DNA from: Schlesneria paludicola DSM 18645
Lineage (GTDB): Bacteria; Planctomycetota; Planctomycetia; Planctomycetales; Planctomycetaceae
Length of the DNA stretch: 64,000 nucleotides
Direction of reading: 5' to 3'
NCBI RefSeq assembly: GCF_000255655.1
Contig: NZ_JH636434.1
Coordinates: 816,661-880,660 of the forward strand
The position numbers and the translations under genes were made by a program. Below the pieces are notes generated by a model. That model was not told the DNA's origin, searched no databases, and saw only the letters and a program-made list of their open reading frames with translations. This document shows, piece by piece, positions 13,082-22,040 of this stretch. Every line of letters begins with the position of its first letter. Position 1 is the first letter of the stretch.

Positions 13082-13966
13082 CTATTGGGATGATTTTCCG
13101 CTCGATCGCTTTCCGCGTGGCGCGGTCGGGTTCTCGCGAGTCTTCCGCATCTGCTCCAGTTGCGACTCGCTTTGCTGCTGCCACCGAATATTGTCCAGTT
13201 GCCATTTCGCCAAGTCGCGCAGCACCGGGTCTTGATTGGATTCCGCCACGACCTTATAGGCCTCAAGTGCGGGTTTCCAGCGTGACTGTCGGCGCAGGCA
13301 CGTTGCGAGGAGATACTTCAGCGTCATCTCATTTTCGGGCGAGACCGACGCTTTTCGAAAGGCTCGCTCGGCTCCGATAAAATCCCCGGTGCGAAACAAG
13401 ACCTTGCCAAGTGAAAACGCATCAGCCGCATCAACACTTGTCGCCAGACTGGACGATTCTTCCGTTTCCCCAGGAACTGGCGGCGGCTCAGGTGGCAGAC
13501 TCGGCTCGCTGTCGTGCGGCGCAATCACGGCTTGTGAAGGCGTATCAAATTCAGTTTCGACATCGGCCCTACGCGACGAACCGATCGCCGCAGCCGCCGC
13601 GGCGGCCTTGCGGGCAACGCTCACTCTGGTCAGCTTCGTCAACATGTCGAGCAAGTCCTGGCGCTGCTTCGACGAAACCTTGTCCGCTTCCAATTCCGTT
13701 AACTTGGTCGCGCGAGTCAGTTCTTCGCGCATCAGTTGAAATTCGCGAAGCTGGTTCCTGAGCTGCCGAAACTCGGCTTCCAGATTCACCGCGGCATCGC
13801 TCGAAACCGCGGCGCCGGGCAATTGCTGTGGTTCATCATCCTTCGAATCGGCCCGGGTGGGCGACGGAGGAAGAAAATTGTCCGATGGTGGCGGAAAATT
13901 GTCCTGCGCCCAGACACTGTGCGTCACGCCGCAAAGGGCTGCGAAAATCCATCCATGAATTCTCAT
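13082..13966 (-). CDS. Exported coiled-coil/TPR protein next to motB
   Basis: A 294-residue protein with a signal peptide (ends about 'SVWAQD'), a Pro-rich linker, a coiled coil of about 50 residues ('EAEFRQLRNQLREFQLMREEL' region), an acidic/Pro-rich linker, and two or three TPR-like helical hairpins ('FRTGDFIGAERAFRKA', 'RRQSRWKPALEAYKV'). The start codon abuts the motB stop, so it is probably translated with motAB. It is likely periplasmic. By position it could be a structural partner of the stator, as TPR proteins PflA/PflB are in Campylobacter, but no homology to those can be claimed. The tail is Arg/Lys/Ser-rich. Confidence 0.8.
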   Translation of the reverse strand: MRIHGWIFAALCGVTHSVWAQDNFPPPSDNFLPPSPTRADSKDDEPQQLPGAAVSSDAAVNLEAEFRQLRNQLREFQLMREELTRATKLTELEADKVSSKQRQDLLDMLTKLTRVSVARKAAAAAAAIGSSRRADVETEFDTPSQAVIAPHDSEPSLPPEPPPVPGETEESSSLATSVDAADAFSLGKVLFRTGDFIGAERAFRKASVSPENEMTLKYLLATCLRRQSRWKPALEAYKVVAESNQDPVLRDLAKWQLDNIRWQQQSESQLEQMRKTRENPTAPRGKRSSGKSSQ

Positions 13967-14743
13967 TTAATGTCCACCGTGACTTGAGGGTTTCTTGTCT
14001 TCCGCCGGTCCAGGAATCGGATCCTCGTCGATCGCGTCTCCCTCCGACATCAGGAAGTATTCACCGATCGTAACCAGTGCCACCTGCCGATCGGGCGATT
14101 TCAGTTCTTTGAGGGGTTCGTGCGAGCTGCACGACACAATCCTCATCCGCTTCGCGGCGACTCCAAACTTATCGCGCAAGGCGTTTCGGACGGCGATCGC
14201 GCGGCGAAATGACAGTTCATGACCGTCCTCGGGATCACCGGCCGCTTCTTCCTCCGAACAGTGGCCCTGGATCACAATACTGCGAAAGTGATCGCGCACG
14301 ACTTCGGCAATTTGTTCGAGATTGTCATTCGAACTTGAGGAAAGCATTGCGGAATTTCGAGCAAACCGAATCGGCCGCCACACGCCGGCTTGAGCTTTGG
14401 ACCAGTTGTTCTTCTCTTTTGCGGTTTGACCTTTCACTGCGGCTGACCGCCAGCGTTGCCCCGCGGGATTCGATGCCTTTTTTTGTTGCTGCGACAGCAT
14501 CTGCAGCACGGCCATGTCGATCGGATCTTTCGAGTTCGGCTTGGGGCGATAACCGAATCCGACTTTGACCGATGCCAGAATTCGGAGCAATTCTTCGTCT
14601 GTCGTTGTCTTTTGCGAGCCCTGACACAACAAAAGCACGAAGAAGCTCATTAGCAGAATGACCATGTCCGCGAAGCTAACGATCCACGCCGGGGCGTGGC
14701 CGCCGCCTTCTTCGTGCCCGCCTTTCTTATGTGGACCAGACAT
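13967..14743 (-). CDS. motB: Flagellar stator protein MotB (OmpA/MotB family)
   Basis: Stator subunit that anchors the proton or ion channel to peptidoglycan. The 258-residue protein has a single N-terminal membrane helix with the essential ion-binding Asp (D26 in 'VSFADMVILLMSFFVLLL'), a linker rich in basic residues, and a C-terminal OmpA-like domain with 'VIQGHCSEEEA' and 'ELSFRRAIAVRNAL'. The usual 'GHTD' of the peptidoglycan loop is replaced by 'GHCS', a variation worth noting. It lies 57 bp after motA and abuts the TPR gene. The His/Gly-rich N-terminus (KKGGHEEGGGH) is unusual. Identification rests on domain order and motA linkage. Confidence 0.92.
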   Translation of the reverse strand: MSGPHKKGGHEEGGGHAPAWIVSFADMVILLMSFFVLLLCQGSQKTTTDEELLRILASVKVGFGYRPKPNSKDPIDMAVLQMLSQQQKKASNPAGQRWRSAAVKGQTAKEKNNWSKAQAGVWRPIRFARNSAMLSSSSNDNLEQIAEVVRDHFRSIVIQGHCSEEEAAGDPEDGHELSFRRAIAVRNALRDKFGVAAKRMRIVSCSSHEPLKELKSPDRQVALVTIGEYFLMSEGDAIDEDPIPGPAEDKKPSSHGGH

Positions 14744-14800
14744 TTGCCAACCTTGTCGAAGAACTGAGAACCGTAGAACGCCCTAATTCGAGCGAAAGTC

Positions 14801-15580
14801 TTACTTCGTTTCTTCCACTTTGATGGCTGTACGACCGTCGAGAAAGCTGAGCAGGCGCTGCTTCAATGCCGTGGGTGAATCCCCGGCAGCGATTCCCATG
14901 ATCCCTTGCAGATAGAGCTCTTTGAGCTGCATTTCCTGGCCGGCACGAATCCCCAGTTTGTCCGCAAACGGACAGCAGACGATGTTGGCGAACAGTGAAC
15001 CATACAGCGTCCCCAGCAACGCCACAGACAAACCGGCACCGATCGCGGAAATGTCGCCCCCCATGCTTTGGAACATCACGACCTGACCGATGATCGTCGC
15101 CATCAGGCCATAAGCAGGGGCATAGTTTCCCATCATCGCGAAGGCCTTTTTGCCGATCGAATGACGTTCACCCAACGCGAACAGTTCCAGCCGCAATGTC
15201 GATTCAACGTCATGGTGATCCTGACCGTCGATCACCATTCGCAGTCCCTTCGCCAGGAACGGTTCATCCACTTCCGCCATGCGGCCTTCGAGTGCCAGTA
15301 GACCGTCCTTACGAGCTACTGCGGCGAATTCAACGAGCTTCAAAATGGCGACACCCAGGGGCGTTTCCTTGTAAAGAAAGCACTTCTTCATGACGCCAAA
15401 GATGCCCAGGAAATTGCTCATCGGCAGACTGATCATGGTCGCGCAAATGGCACCGACAATCACCAGCAGCACCCCTTCCGTGCTGTAAAACGCCATGAGA
15501 TTGCCGTGGGTCTGATGGTACGCGGCGCCGCCGATAATGCCGAAAGCGATAATCAGCCCCAAAATCGACGCGATGTCCAT
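14801..15580 (-). CDS. motA: Flagellar stator protein MotA
   Basis: Ion-channel subunit of the flagellar stator in the inner membrane. The 259-residue protein has four predicted membrane helices, the proline-containing 'NYAPAYGLMATIIGQV' of helix 3 and 'ANIVCCPFADKLG' of helix 4, matching the two conserved prolines of MotA. The cytoplasmic loop carries 'LEGRMAEVDEPFLAKGL' and 'RLELFALGERH', as in the family. Length is typical of PomA/MotA. The 161-bp gap to the upstream lipoprotein gene may hold a promoter. Whether the motor uses H+ or Na+ cannot be decided by eye. Confidence 0.94.
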   Translation of the reverse strand: MDIASILGLIIAFGIIGGAAYHQTHGNLMAFYSTEGVLLVIVGAICATMISLPMSNFLGIFGVMKKCFLYKETPLGVAILKLVEFAAVARKDGLLALEGRMAEVDEPFLAKGLRMVIDGQDHHDVESTLRLELFALGERHSIGKKAFAMMGNYAPAYGLMATIIGQVVMFQSMGGDISAIGAGLSVALLGTLYGSLFANIVCCPFADKLGIRAGQEMQLKELYLQGIMGIAAGDSPTALKQRLLSFLDGRTAIKVEETK

Positions 15581-15741
15581 AACAGTTCTTTCGCCTCAAA
15601 TCGAATCGACACGGCGTAGCCCGTCTGATAGTCGAACGAATTCAAGGGCCCTTGCGGTGAGAAGTCTGAATCAGATCGGTACTGACAAGATTGTGAATCG
15701 GAACCGGCCGTACGAAACGGCACAACGTAATTTTGTAAAGT

Positions 15742-16551
15742 TCAGCGCATGTCCATTGTCGCGGGAGGAACCGGAGGCGGCGCCATCCCCCCAGAGAAGT
15801 TCGGGTCAATCGGTACAACTGGTTCGAACGGCACAGTCTGGGTACCGGGAGGAATCGTGCCATTGGCCGCGGGCGGATCTAACGCGACGGCAATCTGTCG
15901 ACTGACAAATCGCTGAAACACATCCGGCGATTCCAGCACTCGTTCCGGGCCGCGCAGGCTGCGGGAGAACTCCTGGTGCTGCGCAAATTCGATTTCTGCC
16001 TGCTCTGCCGTATTCTTTTCGCGCATGTCCCACAGGCCAGTCAGGGACGCAACGACAACTCCCTCGGCAGGACTGATCATCAATAGCGAAAGTCCAACGC
16101 TGGGCGGCGAGTACGGATGATACTGTGTGATATTTGCAAAGATGACCGCATCCGCTTGATATTCGCGTGCGATGCGCAGCAATTCGATTTCATTGAATTG
16201 ACCGCTCAGGAAGACGTCCAGGGCACGCAGTGTTTCGTCTTCACGAGTGGCCGCCACGATTTCGAACCGACCTGCACGTTGTAGCTCAGCAGCCAGATTC
16301 GCGTGCATCTGTTCGTGGATTCGCGTGTACGCCGTCTGGTTGGCCAGCGGCATCAGGACCACACGCCGAACGGAAGGCCAGTCAAAATTCGTGGCGATAT
16401 ACTGCTGAAATGGTGCGACGAAGTTTTTCACTTCCTGAACTGATCCCTTGCGCAGCCCCGAATGCCGCGCCTGCTTGGACTTCGGCTTTGTCAGACTGCA
16501 TCCCAGAATCAGGCAAAACATCAGGGTGAAAATCATCGCACGTGACTTCAT
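15742..16551 (-). CDS. FlgO/FlgT/CsgG-like flagellar-cluster lipoprotein
   Basis: A 269-residue lipoprotein with lipobox LILGC (Cys18). The mature part opens with 'VRRVVLMPLANQTAYTRIHE', then 'AAELQRAGRFEIVAATREDE' and 'AREYQADAVIFANITQYH'. This is the alpha/beta pattern of the TolB-N/CsgG/FlgO/FlgT group: a strand ending in N-x-T, then an amphipathic helix, then a strand. Such proteins act at the outer membrane. In Vibrio, FlgO and FlgT help build basal-body rings. Position between a coiled-coil gene (3 bp gap) and motA supports a basal-body role. The C-terminal 60 residues are Pro-rich. The family call is by pattern only. Confidence 0.72.
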   Translation of the reverse strand: MKSRAMIFTLMFCLILGCSLTKPKSKQARHSGLRKGSVQEVKNFVAPFQQYIATNFDWPSVRRVVLMPLANQTAYTRIHEQMHANLAAELQRAGRFEIVAATREDETLRALDVFLSGQFNEIELLRIAREYQADAVIFANITQYHPYSPPSVGLSLLMISPAEGVVVASLTGLWDMREKNTAEQAEIEFAQHQEFSRSLRGPERVLESPDVFQRFVSRQIAVALDPPAANGTIPPGTQTVPFEPVVPIDPNFSGGMAPPPVPPATMDMR

Positions 16552-16554
16552 GGC

Positions 16555-17463
16555 TCACTCCGTCGGATTCGGGGGGAGCGACGTGATGTCATCCGCTTCC
16601 AGCAACTGCTGCAAGAGCGGTCCCATCGACTGCAGGACCGCTTTGTGATCATTTTCGGTAGTGCGAACCTTTTCCCGCAGCATCTGAATATCGGCTCGCA
16701 ATCGATTGAGATCGCTGAGCGACTGTGTCAGCTCCTTCCGCGCTCCCTGAATCTCGCGCACGCCGGTGGCAAGCTGGTCCTGCATCTCCTTGTTGCGCGC
16801 CTGAAGAGCCGCATTCTGTTGACGTAGTGTGCCGTTCTCGTCTTCCAACTCGCGAACCACTTCAATCATCTGCAGCAGGCGTTCCATTGCCGTTTCGCCG
16901 TTCAAGCCCACGATGGAACCACGAACAGGTGAAGGCCTGGTTTGATCTCCATGCGTGACGACGACCTGAGGGGGAAGGATACGGCTTTGTCGCGGACGTG
17001 GCGGTACCAGCGTCCGATCCATGCCATCTGGTGTCAGCCCCGAGTAAGGATCTTGATGCGATGCCTGCCGAATCTCTGAGCCCGTCGCCGCAGAATTTTT
17101 GACTCCGGCCGTCACGACGGACGACCTGGCAGAGTAGGGCGCTTGCGTGTTTGAAGTGTTCTTCTTGTAGTCCGAGTTTTGCGGCTGCAAGGGCAGCGAT
17201 CGCCCGGGCAGGTTATAGGTTCGTTTGCCGACAACCGCTCGTCCTGCAGCGGGCAAATCGGCGACTGTCGTGTCGCGAGAGGTGCCAGGGCGATTGTTCG
17301 TGCGTTCTGAACCGATCGAATTTCCGACCGCAGCTTTGACTGGCGGCTGAAAACTCATTTCGTCCGCGTCACGTTGTCCACGCAAGATCGACGCGTCAGC
17401 CATGATGAGCGCAGCGGCGATGACAGGCACGAGGCCTCGCCTTATCACTTGCGAATTCATCAT
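16555..17463 (-). CDS. Exported coiled-coil protein of the flagellar cluster
   Basis: A 302-residue protein with a signal peptide ('VPVIAAALIMADASILRG'), then about 150 residues of low-complexity Ser/Asn/Arg-rich sequence, and a C-terminal coiled coil of about 90 residues starting near 'MERLLQMIEVVRELEDENG'. Likely periplasmic or outer-membrane attached through the lipoprotein encoded 3 bp downstream. No family recognised. The DNA between 17463 and the upstream small gene is 89 bp. A structural role in the basal body is only inferred from neighbours. Confidence 0.75.
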   Translation of the reverse strand: MMNSQVIRRGLVPVIAAALIMADASILRGQRDADEMSFQPPVKAAVGNSIGSERTNNRPGTSRDTTVADLPAAGRAVVGKRTYNLPGRSLPLQPQNSDYKKNTSNTQAPYSARSSVVTAGVKNSAATGSEIRQASHQDPYSGLTPDGMDRTLVPPRPRQSRILPPQVVVTHGDQTRPSPVRGSIVGLNGETAMERLLQMIEVVRELEDENGTLRQQNAALQARNKEMQDQLATGVREIQGARKELTQSLSDLNRLRADIQMLREKVRTTENDHKAVLQSMGPLLQQLLEADDITSLPPNPTE

Positions 17464-17552
17464 TCGACCTCCATTTCCATCTGCATTCCGTAGGATGCAT
17501 TCTCACCGATTGTGATACATCCGACGCCGAGTTTCGTTGCGACCGGCAACGC

Positions 17553-17816
17553 TTACGGGGTCTCAGCTGTCGAGTGAATCTCACTCGGATTTTCATAGGA
17601 ACACCAGATTCGCATCTTTTGACCGCACGCGCAGGTCACATCGATCGCTCGCACAATGTCATTTTCTTTCACAAGCTCGATCGATGCGGTCTCGTTATGC
17701 GAAGCATGGCGGCCGCCCACGTGTGCCAGCTCTGTCGATCGGACAACACGATTTCCAGGTACCACCGCCGATTGCACGATGTCACGGACGAACGCTCGGG
17801 TGATTCGTTCACTCAT
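17553..17816 (-). CDS. Small Cys-containing protein coupled to fliA
   Basis: An 87-residue protein starting at ATG 17816, one base after the fliA stop codon, so translation is probably coupled. A longer reading from 17846 would overlap fliA; I prefer the coupled start. No signal peptide. The C-terminal part holds three cysteines in the pattern CxC-x8-C ('TCACGQKMRIWC'), a half zinc-ribbon look, after a beta-rich segment. I do not recognise a family. By position it could regulate FliA or flagellar assembly, which is inference. Confidence 0.7.
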   Translation of the reverse strand: MSERITRAFVRDIVQSAVVPGNRVVRSTELAHVGGRHASHNETASIELVKENDIVRAIDVTCACGQKMRIWCSYENPSEIHSTAETP

Positions 17817-17817
17817 G

Positions 17818-18537
17818 TCACGCATCCTTCCTGTTCGTTCCGACATACGACCGCAACTGGAGCTGCGCTGCCGCGAGTAGCCGAGACACTCGCGATTCAG
17901 AAAGCTTCAGCACTTCACCAATTTCCTTGAGACGCAGATCTTCCATGTAGTACAGCGTCACCACCAGCCGTTCGCGTTCCGGGAGCGCTGCGATGGCATC
18001 CGCCAGCAGGCGTTTCTGCTCTGCAAACTCGGCCGACGCATCAGGCGCGGTATCAGAGTTTCGAGTCGGGTCGTCGAGAACCTGATCCAGCGATTGCACG
18101 CGAATCAAAGGCATCGCCAGCAGAGCATCAATGACTTCGTCCTTGGCCAGTCCGGTTTCCGCCACCAGGTCGTCGACCGAAATTGGTGCGGTCAGTTGCT
18201 CCTGAGCCTTCGAGACCAGCATGACCCGCTGCATCACTTCCTGAGGCAATGGGCAATTGCGACGCGCTTCGTCGTAGATTGCTCCGCGAATGCGTAGCGC
18301 GGCAAAGGACTTGAAGTCGACCCCGCGTGAGGCGTCATAGCGCCGTGCCGCTTCCACCAGACCAAGCATGCCAGCCGATTCCAAATTCTCGATGTCGACA
18401 CCCATCGGTAGGCGCGCGGTGACCTTTCCCGTGAGATGGCGAACGAGCCAAAGATGATTCATGACTAGGGCATCACGAGTCGTCTGCTCTGCCGTACGAG
18501 AATATTCCTTCAAATTCTGGCTGATACTGACTGACAT
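17818..18537 (-). CDS. fliA: Flagellar sigma factor FliA (sigma-28)
   Basis: Directs RNA polymerase to late flagellar promoters. The 239-residue product has region 2 ('NHLWLVRHLTG', 'DIENLESAGMLGLVEAARRYD', 'FKSFAALRIRGAIYDEAR'), region 3 ('SVDDLVAETGLAKDEV') and region 4 with the helix-turn-helix ('LRLKEIGEVLKLSESRVSRL'). 'RRYDASRGVDFKSFA' and 'IRGAIYDEAR' are FliA/WhiG hallmarks. ATG at 18537 is chosen; a TTG at 18564 would add nine residues. flhA lies upstream with a 293-bp gap holding two hairpins; flhF and flhG, which often sit here, are absent. Confidence 0.94.
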   Translation of the reverse strand: MSVSISQNLKEYSRTAEQTTRDALVMNHLWLVRHLTGKVTARLPMGVDIENLESAGMLGLVEAARRYDASRGVDFKSFAALRIRGAIYDEARRNCPLPQEVMQRVMLVSKAQEQLTAPISVDDLVAETGLAKDEVIDALLAMPLIRVQSLDQVLDDPTRNSDTAPDASAEFAEQKRLLADAIAALPERERLVVTLYYMEDLRLKEIGEVLKLSESRVSRLLAAAQLQLRSYVGTNRKDA

Positions 18538-18596
18538 ACGGGCCCGACCATTCTTGTCATTCAACGGAACGAGGACGATGGGGAATGAACTGCGGG

Positions 18597-18670
18597 CGGA
18601 CGCGTTGGCGTCCGGTCAAAAACTTCGATGGTGGTGATGCAGGAGTTGAACCGTCGCGATCAAGATCGCG
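18597..18670. promoter_or_regulatory. Two palindromes in the flhA-fliA gap
   Basis: CGGACGC-GTTG-GCGTCCG (18597-18614) and CGCGATC-AA-GATCGCG (18655-18670) are perfect inverted repeats in the untranslated stretch upstream of fliA (minus strand). The first can form a tight RNA hairpin with a four-base loop; the second looks more like a protein-binding site. They may control fliA expression or end flhA transcripts. No function is demonstrated. Confidence 0.4.
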
Positions 18671-18830
18671 GCCGGAGTGTGACGTTTTGAGATGTGGGTG
18701 AGGGGAGCGGGGGGTTTTGGCCGATCACCTTATTTTTGTCAAGATGATGGAGCGGTTGAACGCGGTGGACAGCGAACAGATCAACAGTTCCGCCGCCAAG
18801 GCAATCGATCAGCGGCAATTTCTGCGGCTC

Positions 18831-20948
18831 TCATGCCGCTCTCGCGCCATTTGCCGCCTCGACAACAGCATCTCCCGGAACACGGGGCTTGTAGACCTCA
18901 TCTCGCTTAATGATGTACTCTGCCTCGAGCAGGACATCGTTCGGCACGTCGGTGAAGGCCACCACGGTCAGATCCGGCAAACCGCGCAACAACAAATTCT
19001 TGAGCGGTCGACGCAACTGTGAGTCCACCAACAGCGCCACCTCGACACCTTTCTGCCCCGCAGTCCGTAGTGCCTTAGCGAGCCTGACAATCAATGCCTC
19101 AAAGGCATCGGGAGGAATCGCCATCTTCTTGTCTTGCTGGCTGCGACGAAGCTCAAGTTCCAGTGCAGGCTCAAAAATGAGCGCATGTATGCGATTCTGC
19201 GGATCAATGAAGGGCTCACAGATTGCCCGAGCCAGATAACTTCGAGCCCGTTCGGCCAATTCTTCGGGATCCTTCACCGTCGGTGCATGGTGAGCCAGAC
19301 TTTCCAGGATTCGAGTCAAATTGGTAATCGGGACGCGTTCTTGCAAGAGCAGCGACAACACGCGATGCACCGCTCCCATGGACAGCATGTTGGGAATTAG
19401 CTCATCAACAACCGCCGATGACGTTTCACGGGCCTTGGCAATGAGTTTCGAGAGATCCTCGCGACTGAGCAGGTCACCCGCGTGGCGTTTCAGCGCTTCG
19501 CGGAGATGCGTCACCAAGACCCCCGGCGCATCAACCACCGTACATCCACGAATTTCCGCCTGCGTTCGATCGATTTCCGCGATCCATTTTGCGGGAAGAC
19601 CAAACGTCGGATCTTTGGCCTCACGCCCATTCAGCGGAATTGGTGCGCCTTCGGGGTGAATCGCCAGGACTTGCCCGATCTGAATTGAGCCCCGGCCCAC
19701 CTCTTGTCCCCCGACAAGGATGCGATATTCATCGTCGCGAAGCTGCCCATTGTCACGGATTCGAACCAACGGAATCCACAATCCACAGCGTTTGGCGAGA
19801 TCTTTTCGTACGGTCGCAATTCGTTGCAGTAGTCCCAAATCGCGTTTGGGATCTACCAGCGGAATCAGATGTCGTCCGATCTCTACACAGGCGCGATCCG
19901 TCTCCAAAAACTCAGACAAATGTTCTTCCATTGGTGTCGGAACCGCCGCGGCGGTACCGCGTTGAACATCGGCGGCTGCTTCCGCTTCGTTTTCCGCCGG
20001 CGACTTCACGCGTCGAGAACCGTACCATAGCGCTCCGGCCAGGATCAGAAATGGAATCATGGGCATTCCGGGAGCCAGCGACAAAAGGCCGAGCAGCCCT
20101 GCACCGATCTGCAATGGTTGCTTCTTGGAAAAGAACTGCGACCCGATTTCCGTCCCCAGCCCTTGTTCGTTCGATGATTTCGTCACCAGGATACCGGCCG
20201 CCGTGGCAATGATCAGGGCGGGAATTTGTGACACGAGACCATCGCCGACGGTCAAAACCGCATAGACCTTGAGCGCCTGTACGAGCGGCATCCCGTTCAT
20301 CAGTCCGATAATCACACCGCCGACAAGGTTGATTCCAGTGATCACCATCGCAGCTACGGCATCGCCGCGAACGAATTTACTCGCCCCGTCCATTGCCCCA
20401 TAGAACTGTGCTTCCTGCAACAGAAAGGCTCGACGGCGTTTCGCTTCAACATCATTGATGGAACCGGCATTCAGATCGGCATCGATGGCCATTTGCTTGC
20501 CAGGCATGGCGTCCAGGACGAAGCGCGCCCCCACTTCTGAGATACGCGTCGCACCTTTCGTGATGACCACGAACTGGATGACGACCAGAATCAGGAAAAC
20601 CACGAGCCCCACGACAAGATTGCCGCCGACTACATAATTCCCGAAGGTTTCGACAATCTTCCCGGCTTCGCCCTGCCCCAGAATCAACCGCGTCGTGGCC
20701 ACGTTCAGCGACAAACGCCCAAGGGTCAAAAGCAGCAGTGCCGACGGAAATACGGAAAGTTCCAGGGGCTGTTCGACACCGAGAGTCACCAGCAAAAGCA
20801 GAATCGTCACGCTCAAGTTGAGTGTCAGAAGAACATCGAGCAGCCCCGTCGGCAATGGGACGATCAACACAACCAATACGGCCATCACCGCAAGCGGAAA
20901 CAGCAGTTCGCTGCGTTGATTCATACCCAATGGGGCGGGACTTGCCAT
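18831..20948 (-). CDS. flhA: Flagellar export gate protein FlhA
   Basis: Largest subunit of the flagellar type III export gate. The 705-residue protein begins with about eight membrane helices and includes the FHIPEP-family signature ('LSLNVATTRLILGQGEAGKI', 'AMPGKQMAIDADLNAG') and a large cytoplasmic C-domain ('AKWIAEIDRTQAE', 'LREALKRHAGDLLSREDL', 'SMGAVHRVLSLLLQERVPI'). Length is typical. It lies 21 bp after flhB. The early 'PAPLGMNQRSELLFP' leaves a choice between two near Met residues. Export substrates (hook, filament) are not in the window. Confidence 0.97.
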   Translation of the reverse strand: MASPAPLGMNQRSELLFPLAVMAVLVVLIVPLPTGLLDVLLTLNLSVTILLLLVTLGVEQPLELSVFPSALLLLTLGRLSLNVATTRLILGQGEAGKIVETFGNYVVGGNLVVGLVVFLILVVIQFVVITKGATRISEVGARFVLDAMPGKQMAIDADLNAGSINDVEAKRRRAFLLQEAQFYGAMDGASKFVRGDAVAAMVITGINLVGGVIIGLMNGMPLVQALKVYAVLTVGDGLVSQIPALIIATAAGILVTKSSNEQGLGTEIGSQFFSKKQPLQIGAGLLGLLSLAPGMPMIPFLILAGALWYGSRRVKSPAENEAEAAADVQRGTAAAVPTPMEEHLSEFLETDRACVEIGRHLIPLVDPKRDLGLLQRIATVRKDLAKRCGLWIPLVRIRDNGQLRDDEYRILVGGQEVGRGSIQIGQVLAIHPEGAPIPLNGREAKDPTFGLPAKWIAEIDRTQAEIRGCTVVDAPGVLVTHLREALKRHAGDLLSREDLSKLIAKARETSSAVVDELIPNMLSMGAVHRVLSLLLQERVPITNLTRILESLAHHAPTVKDPEELAERARSYLARAICEPFIDPQNRIHALIFEPALELELRRSQQDKKMAIPPDAFEALIVRLAKALRTAGQKGVEVALLVDSQLRRPLKNLLLRGLPDLTVVAFTDVPNDVLLEAEYIIKRDEVYKPRVPGDAVVEAANGARAA

Positions 20949-20969
20949 GACTCGATCACCTCCGAAATG

Positions 20970-22037
20970 TTAAGCCTTTGTTCCACGCAGGCGGTAGACG
21001 TAGGCGAGGACCTCGCTGACGGCTACGAACAGTTCTTGTGGAATTGCTTGCCCAACTTTCACCGTCTTATAAAGTGCTTGTGCGACTGGCTTGCGTTCGA
21101 CGACCGGAATACCGTGGCGCCGAGCCTTTGACGCGATTTGAAATGCAAACTGATCGTGTCCCTTGGCCACGATGATTGGCGCCGAATCGACTCCGCGTTC
21201 GTAACGCAACGCAATCGCCAAGTGGGTTGGATTCGTGATGACCACCGACGCCGTTGGAACGTCTTCGAGCATTCGGCGCTGATTGGCAATTTCTCGTGCA
21301 CGCTGACGCCGTTTTGCAAGAATCATCGGATCGCCGTCATCTTCTTTTCGTTCTTGCTTCAACTGCTCGCGCGACATGCGCAGCCGGCGTTCATTACGAA
21401 ACCACTGATATCCATAGTCCGCCCCGCCCAGAACCAGCAGGATGGCCGAGATATCCATCAGCAACTCAAGAGCCAGCGTCCAGGCGACGGAGACGGAACG
21501 TCCCAGCCGTCCTTCAGAAAGAGCCGAAATCTGTCCACCACGGTCACTGAGAACCCACCAGGACACCGCACCGATGATGATGATTTTTAGTAACGAAGAA
21601 CCACCACGGATCAAACCGTCCATCGAGACGATCTTATGCCAATTCAGAAAAGGATTGATGCGATCCCATTTGGGCCCGAGCGACTCGGAATTGAAGTGCA
21701 AACCGGCCTGCGCCAGATTCGCCGCAAGGCCAACCATGAACAGTCCACCGATCAGCCATCCGGTGAGCTGCAGACCGCTGCCAAAGACCGACGAAACCAT
21801 CGACTGGACACTGTCGATGGTCACATCCGTCGGCAATCGCCCCACTTGCAGGAACAGATCATTTGACATTCCGCGAACAAGCGTCAGTCCGATCCACGAG
21901 AGGCCCATCGTCCCCGAGAAAAGTAGTAATCCACTAATCAGCTCGTGACTATACGCGAACTGGCCTTCCGCGCGCGCCTCGTCACGGCGACGCTGCGTTG
22001 GAAGTTCTGACTTATCGAAATCTTCGTTTTCAGCCAT
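20970..22037 (-). CDS. flhB: Flagellar export switch protein FlhB
   Basis: Substrate-specificity switch of the flagellar export gate. The 355-residue protein has the usual N-terminal segment ('KSELPTQRRRDEARAEGQ'), four membrane helices, and the autocleavage motif NPTH in 'SVVITNPTHLAIALRYERG'. The C-terminal cytoplasmic domain ends in 'FVAVSEVLAYVYRLRGTKA'. It follows fliR by 3 bp, so translation is probably coupled. Everything needed for autocleavage is present. Confidence 0.97.
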   Translation of the reverse strand: MAENEDFDKSELPTQRRRDEARAEGQFAYSHELISGLLLFSGTMGLSWIGLTLVRGMSNDLFLQVGRLPTDVTIDSVQSMVSSVFGSGLQLTGWLIGGLFMVGLAANLAQAGLHFNSESLGPKWDRINPFLNWHKIVSMDGLIRGGSSLLKIIIIGAVSWWVLSDRGGQISALSEGRLGRSVSVAWTLALELLMDISAILLVLGGADYGYQWFRNERRLRMSREQLKQERKEDDGDPMILAKRRQRAREIANQRRMLEDVPTASVVITNPTHLAIALRYERGVDSAPIIVAKGHDQFAFQIASKARRHGIPVVERKPVAQALYKTVKVGQAIPQELFVAVSEVLAYVYRLRGTKA

Positions 22038-22040
22038 CTG

